Below are positions 33,453 through 36,688 of a stretch of DNA of 36,688 nt, in pieces. The stretch comes from Oscillospiraceae bacterium (lineage in GTDB: Bacteria > Bacillota > Clostridia > Oscillospirales > Oscillospiraceae). A program made the translations under genes and the position numbers. The notes below the pieces were generated by a model that worked only from the letters and a program-made list of their open reading frames with translations, was not told where the DNA came from and ran no database searches. The stretch's first letter is position 1. Each line of letters starts with the position of its first letter. The DNA is taken from NCBI GenBank assembly GCA_017466215.1, contig JAFTUO010000075.1, forward strand, positions 1 through 36,688, in the 5' to 3' direction.

Positions 33453-34814
33453 TCACTTTCCTACACAAAATCGTTCAAAAATCCGGGCGGTGATGTCCTC
33501 ACGCACAGTTGCGCCGGTAACCTCGCCCATTGCCAGCATCGCATCCTCTACGTCCGTCAGTACCGCATCCGGCGTCAGGCCCAGAGCAAGACCCTCCAAT
33601 GCCCGCTGCATCGCGTCATAGGCGCGGCGGATGGCATCGTACTGCCGGGTGTTGGTCAGAATCGAGCCGTCGCAGGGGATGCTGCTGCCAAAGAGCTTGT
33701 CCACAAGCGCGGCGAATTCGTCAAGCCCTTTGCCGCTGGCCGCACAGACCGGGATGACGTGTCCAAAGGGAAGCTCCTCGGGGGAAACGACCTGTCCCAA
33801 GTCGGTTTTGTTAATCAGAGTCACCGCGTTTTCGTGGCCTTGGCACAGCGCGATGATCGCCTGGTCATCTTCTGTCAGGGGTGCTGAGCCGTCGCAGACG
33901 AAAATGACAAAATCGGCATTTTCCAGCGCCTGCCGGGAACGCTCGATGCCCATAGCTTCGATCTGATCCTTCGTCTCCCGAATACCGGCGGTGTCGATGA
34001 GCCGCAGGCGGGTCGAGCCTACCATCGCGGTTTCTTCCACAGTATCCCGGGTCGTGCCGGCGATCTGGGTAACGATGACCCGCTCATAGCCCACAAGGGA
34101 ATTCAGCAGGCTGGATTTGCCCACGTTGGGTCTTCCCACGATGGCGGCGGCAACGCCCTGACGCAGGATGCGGCCCTGGCCGTAGGTATTCAGCAGCGCA
34201 TTCAGGGCAGAAGCGTCGGTTTTCAGCGAGCTTTCGTAGCGGTCAAGGCCGAAATCTTCAATATCCTCATCGGGATAATCCAGAACAGCGTGGAAATGGC
34301 TGCAAAGATTGGTCAGGTCATCATAGATCGGCGCTAATTTTTTCTGCAGCACGCCGCCTACCTGACCGGCGGCGTTGGCGGCGGCATCGGCACTGTCGGC
34401 TTCGATCAGGTCGATGACGGCCTCTGCCTGGGTCAGATCCAGCTTACCGTTCAGGAAAGCCCGCTTGGTGAATTCACCCCGCTGGGCCGGTCGTGCGCCG
34501 GCAACATACAGCGCATCCAGACCGGCAGCCAGCACCGCCGGTGAGCCGTGGCAATGGAATTCCACGGTATCTTCGCCGGTATAGGTGTGGGGCGCGCGGC
34601 TGAAGATAGCGCAGCATTGGTCAATGATGCGACCGTCCTTATCGGTCAGCGTACCCAGCATCAGCTTTCGATCCGGGGCTTCGCTGAGAGCTTTTCCGTT
34701 ATTTAATGTAAAGACCTTTCCGGCGATCGCAGCGCAGTCATCACCGGTCAGCCGGATGATGCCGATAGCGCTGACAGCCAGACCCGTCGATACAGCGGCG
34801 ATGGTATGAGCCAT
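33453..34814 (-). CDS. mnmE: tRNA uridine-5-carboxymethylaminomethyl(34) synthesis GTPase MnmE
   Basis: The start is the ATG at 34814, behind AAGGAG on the minus strand, giving 453 residues; the open frame extends further upstream but past the promoter. It has an N-terminal folate-binding domain (about 1-120, with GEDTVEFHCHGSP and RGEFTKRAFLNGK), a helical domain interrupted by a Ras-like G domain with GRPNVGKSS (P-loop near residue 225), GTTRDT, DTAGIRET and NKTD, and the invariant C-terminal CVGK carrying the catalytic Cys. With MnmG it modifies U34 of certain tRNAs; mnmG is not in the window. It is the first gene of an operon with the desulfurase and is divergent from the germination gene. 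Confidence 0.97.
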   Translation of the reverse strand: MAHTIAAVSTGLAVSAIGIIRLTGDDCAAIAGKVFTLNNGKALSEAPDRKLMLGTLTDKDGRIIDQCCAIFSRAPHTYTGEDTVEFHCHGSPAVLAAGLDALYVAGARPAQRGEFTKRAFLNGKLDLTQAEAVIDLIEADSADAAANAAGQVGGVLQKKLAPIYDDLTNLCSHFHAVLDYPDEDIEDFGLDRYESSLKTDASALNALLNTYGQGRILRQGVAAAIVGRPNVGKSSLLNSLVGYERVIVTQIAGTTRDTVEETAMVGSTRLRLIDTAGIRETKDQIEAMGIERSRQALENADFVIFVCDGSAPLTEDDQAIIALCQGHENAVTLINKTDLGQVVSPEELPFGHVIPVCAASGKGLDEFAALVDKLFGSSIPCDGSILTNTRQYDAIRRAYDAMQRALEGLALGLTPDAVLTDVEDAMLAMGEVTGATVREDITARIFERFCVGK

Positions 34815-34842
34815 ACAGTTTCTCCTTACGCATATTTTCTTT

Positions 34843-34871
34843 ACTATACCATTTGAAATGGCAAAATGCAA
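34843..34871 (-). promoter_or_regulatory. Promoter of the mnmE operon
   Basis: On the minus strand, TTGCAT (34866-34871) and TATAGT (34843-34848) are separated by 17 bp. The mnmE start codon lies 28 bases downstream. Confidence 0.8.
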
Positions 34872-34915
34872 TTATTATCCACATTTTTGGGCAAACTAGC
34901 CGGGAGGTGGAGAAA

Positions 34916-36340
34916 ATGAAGGAAATGTACCCGGGTGAAATGAATGATGAGAATATCCGCAATATCTTTCGTGATGCCGGCGATTTTAATGTGCGCAAGC
35001 TTAGCTGCGGTCAGTTTACGCTTTACGGCTATGCCATCGACGGACTGACCTCCGGCGCGGATATATCAGAATATGTGTTCAAGCCCATTGTGGGGCAGTT
35101 GCAGGGAAAGACGATGAAAGAGCTTTATACCAACGCGCTGGAGGGTGTGGTGGTCAATTCCGTGGCAAAGCCGTGCAAAACGCTTACCGATGTGGCGACG
35201 TTTTTGGTCAATGGCTTTTGCGTGGTACTGTTTCCCGGGGAGGGCGCTATTGCCTTCGAAACAAAGACCGGAGAGAAACGGGGGCTGCAAGCACCGGATG
35301 TGGAGCATACCGCAAAAGGCCCGAAGGATGCCTTCGTGGAAACGGTGCGTACCAATACCAGCCTTGTCCGCCGCCATCTGCGCACCCCCGACCTGCGCTT
35401 ATACGAAACAAAAGTGGGCCGGCGCAGCCTGACCAATGTAACTGTGGTCTGGATTGATGGGCTGACCAATGACGAATTGGTGCTAAGGATGAAGAAACGG
35501 CTGGATACCATCGACATCGACGGAATGCTGTCCCCCGCCTCAGTGGAAGAATATATCACCGGCTCCCGGAAGACGGCATTTCCCTTGCTGCAGTATACAG
35601 AGCGGACAGATCGGTTCTGCAACGGCCTGCTGAAGGGCAGGGTAGGGCTGTTTGTGGACGGCCTGCCCCTGGGCTATCTTGCACCGGTGGATGTTGGGTA
35701 TCTGATGAATTCCCCGGAAGATCTGGGTCGGGACTATATCTCCGCATCCTGGGTACGGATTATGCGCTATGGCGCGCTGCTGATCGGTCTGCTGCTGCCG
35801 GCGCTTTATATCGCGCTGACGGTGTTCCACAGAAATTTAATCCCGGATATGCTTTTGCAGATCATTGACGAAAGCCGGGATAATCTGCCGTATTCTGCCG
35901 TTTGGGAAGTACTGGGGCTGTTGATGGCATTTGAGTTACTACAGGAATCGGGTGTTCATCTACCACAGAGCATCGGGCAGTCTGTTTCCATTATCGGCGG
36001 CATCGTGTTGGGGTCAGCGGCGGTGGATGCCGGCGTGATCTCGCCTATGGCGCTGATCGTCGTCAGCATCACCGGCATCAGCGGCTTTGTGCTGCCAAAC
36101 CGGGATTTTGCCGCGGCGATCCGGGTCAGTCGCTTTGCCCTGGCGCTGGCGGCATCCATTGCAGGCCTGACGGGTCTGGGAATCGGGCTTTTCATCCTGG
36201 TGATCCATCTGCTGCGACTGAAGAGCCTGGGTGTGCCGTATCTCGTATTTTTCGAGCCCAATATCCTGCGCCGCCGTATGGTAAAAAGCAAGCGCAGAGA
36301 CAAACATCTCCACCCGAAAGACAGAAAGAATCAGGCGTAA
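34916..36340 (+). CDS. GerA-family spore germination protein (A subunit type)
   Basis: The start is the ATG at 34916, directly behind GGGAGGTGG (34902-34910), giving 474 residues; the farther in-frame ATG at 34853 is rejected. The N-terminal soluble domain (about 1-275) contains the family motifs VVWIDGLTN and GRVGLFVDGLPL, followed by about five membrane helices (around 278-300, 335-352, 365-390, 395-412 and 418-448) and a basic tail. GerA A subunits form part of nutrient germinant receptors in the inner spore membrane. No GerB or GerC partner lies next to it: the rRNA operon promoters follow directly. I could not find a convincing sigma-G promoter in the short gap upstream. It is the clearest sign that the organism makes endospores. 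Confidence 0.93.
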   Translation: MKEMYPGEMNDENIRNIFRDAGDFNVRKLSCGQFTLYGYAIDGLTSGADISEYVFKPIVGQLQGKTMKELYTNALEGVVVNSVAKPCKTLTDVATFLVNGFCVVLFPGEGAIAFETKTGEKRGLQAPDVEHTAKGPKDAFVETVRTNTSLVRRHLRTPDLRLYETKVGRRSLTNVTVVWIDGLTNDELVLRMKKRLDTIDIDGMLSPASVEEYITGSRKTAFPLLQYTERTDRFCNGLLKGRVGLFVDGLPLGYLAPVDVGYLMNSPEDLGRDYISASWVRIMRYGALLIGLLLPALYIALTVFHRNLIPDMLLQIIDESRDNLPYSAVWEVLGLLMAFELLQESGVHLPQSIGQSVSIIGGIVLGSAAVDAGVISPMALIVVSITGISGFVLPNRDFAAAIRVSRFALALAASIAGLTGLGIGLFILVIHLLRLKSLGVPYLVFFEPNILRRRMVKSKRRDKHLHPKDRKNQA

Positions 36341-36369
36341 AAATTTGTCAAAAAAAGTAATTTTTAAGC

Positions 36370-36398
36370 TTGACAAAAGAGAATAACATTGCTATTAT
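36370..36398 (+). promoter_or_regulatory. rRNA operon promoter P1
   Basis: A perfect TTGACA (36370-36375) is separated by 17 bp from TATTAT (36393-36398). It is the first of two strong tandem promoters with A/T-rich upstream sequence, as is usual before rRNA operons. Confidence 0.82.
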
Positions 36399-36460
36399 AG
36401 CAAGGCTGTCGCGATGGCAGTATGCACACATCGAATTTTGCAAAAACTTGAAAAAAGTGC

Positions 36461-36489
36461 TTGACAATGTGGTGGGTGCGTGGTAAAAT
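36461..36489 (+). promoter_or_regulatory. rRNA operon promoter P2
   Basis: A perfect TTGACA (36461-36466) is separated by 17 bp from TAAAAT (36484-36489), 91 bp downstream of P1. The transcribed region then starts with a hairpin (36496-36513, CACCG/CGGTG core). Confidence 0.85.
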
Positions 36490-36688
36490 CAAAAAGCTCA
36501 CCGTCCGGTGGGCGCTCTGTACCTTGTAAATTGAATAATGTGAGACAAACTATAACACCTTGGACAATTATAAATGGATTGTTTAAGCGTTTTTGAACGA
36601 ATAACAGCCAACGAAAATTCTTGAGTAATATTTGCTAGACAAATTTATTCAAAACTTTGATTTGGACTCTCTTAGGAGAGTTTAGATA
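36490..36688 (+). promoter_or_regulatory. Leader region of an rRNA operon (16S begins beyond the window)
   Basis: After P2 comes a GC hairpin (36496-36513), then TGTACCTTGTAAATTGAATAA-like sequence (36519-36539), closely resembling the boxA/leader elements seen before and between rRNA genes in Clostridia. A long imperfect A/T-rich hairpin follows (36621-36652), and a short one ACTCTC / GAGAGT (36666-36681) near the edge. No protein-coding frame is present. The conserved 16S 5' sequence is not reached, so the 16S gene itself is not called. Confidence 0.7.

Noticed and set aside
34853..34915. Upstream start for the germination protein
   Set aside because: A GGGAGGTGG directly before the ATG at 34916 decides the start, and the extension does not resemble GerA N-termini.

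Overview
This 36.7-kb window comes from a Gram-positive, endospore-forming member of the Clostridia, most likely an Oscillospirales-type gut Firmicute. The evidence is moderately high GC, strong AGGAGG-type ribosome binding sites, sigma-A promoters with 17-bp spacers, many lipoproteins with Gly/Pro/Thr-rich linkers, a GerA-family spore germination gene, a single-chain Fe-S L-serine dehydratase and a short-form prolyl-tRNA synthetase. The sense frames avoid TTA, CTA and TCA, which creates very long false ORFs on the opposite strand. I saw no tRNA gene, CRISPR array, phage or insertion sequence.

Layout. (1) 1-3315: 3' part of a large repetitive surface protein with a (DDTTG)n stalk and an LPXTG-like C-terminal anchor. 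(2) 3393-5407: two lipoproteins, each with its own promoter and a CnaB/SpaA-like domain; the second ends in a TlpA-type thioredoxin domain. (3) 5449-7679, minus strand: a two-gene operon made of a membrane protein ending in a CD1871A-like CXXC tail and a NapH-like Fe-S membrane protein fused to a TlpA-like thioredoxin. Together with the convergent TlpA lipoprotein this looks like an electron relay to extracytoplasmic thiols. (4) 7824-23870: one apparent ~16-kb operon with a 2448-residue membrane-anchored subtilase/BspA-LRR protease, a lipoprotein, a complete oligopeptide ABC importer (binding protein, two permeases, two ATPases) and a small membrane protein. Its logic is extracellular proteolysis followed by peptide uptake. 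(5) 23941-29248: an OmpR-type two-component system, then a VTC-type polyphosphate polymerase domain protein, a DUF4956 membrane protein and a Cthe_2159-like beta-helix lipoprotein. (6) 29257-32322: L-serine dehydratase (minus), an unlisted 53-codon gene (minus) and proS (plus). (7) 32324-34814, minus: mnmE and a cysteine desulfurase. (8) 34916-36340: a GerA-family germination protein. (9) 36341-36688: tandem strong promoters and the leader of an rRNA operon whose 16S gene should begin just beyond the window.

The most striking observation is at the junction between the two-component system and the VTC gene (25923-25984). A perfect 11-bp inverted repeat followed by six T residues forms a terminator for transcripts entering from upstream. 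Its left arm overlaps the -10 of the VTC promoter and its right arm contains the VTC Shine-Dalgarno. Transcripts started at the internal promoter would lack the left arm and so escape both termination and RBS masking. Just upstream of this -10, and of the -10 of the two-component system, lie matching 11-nt-spaced TTTCAAT-type direct repeats, which suggests that the regulator controls itself and the VTC operon.
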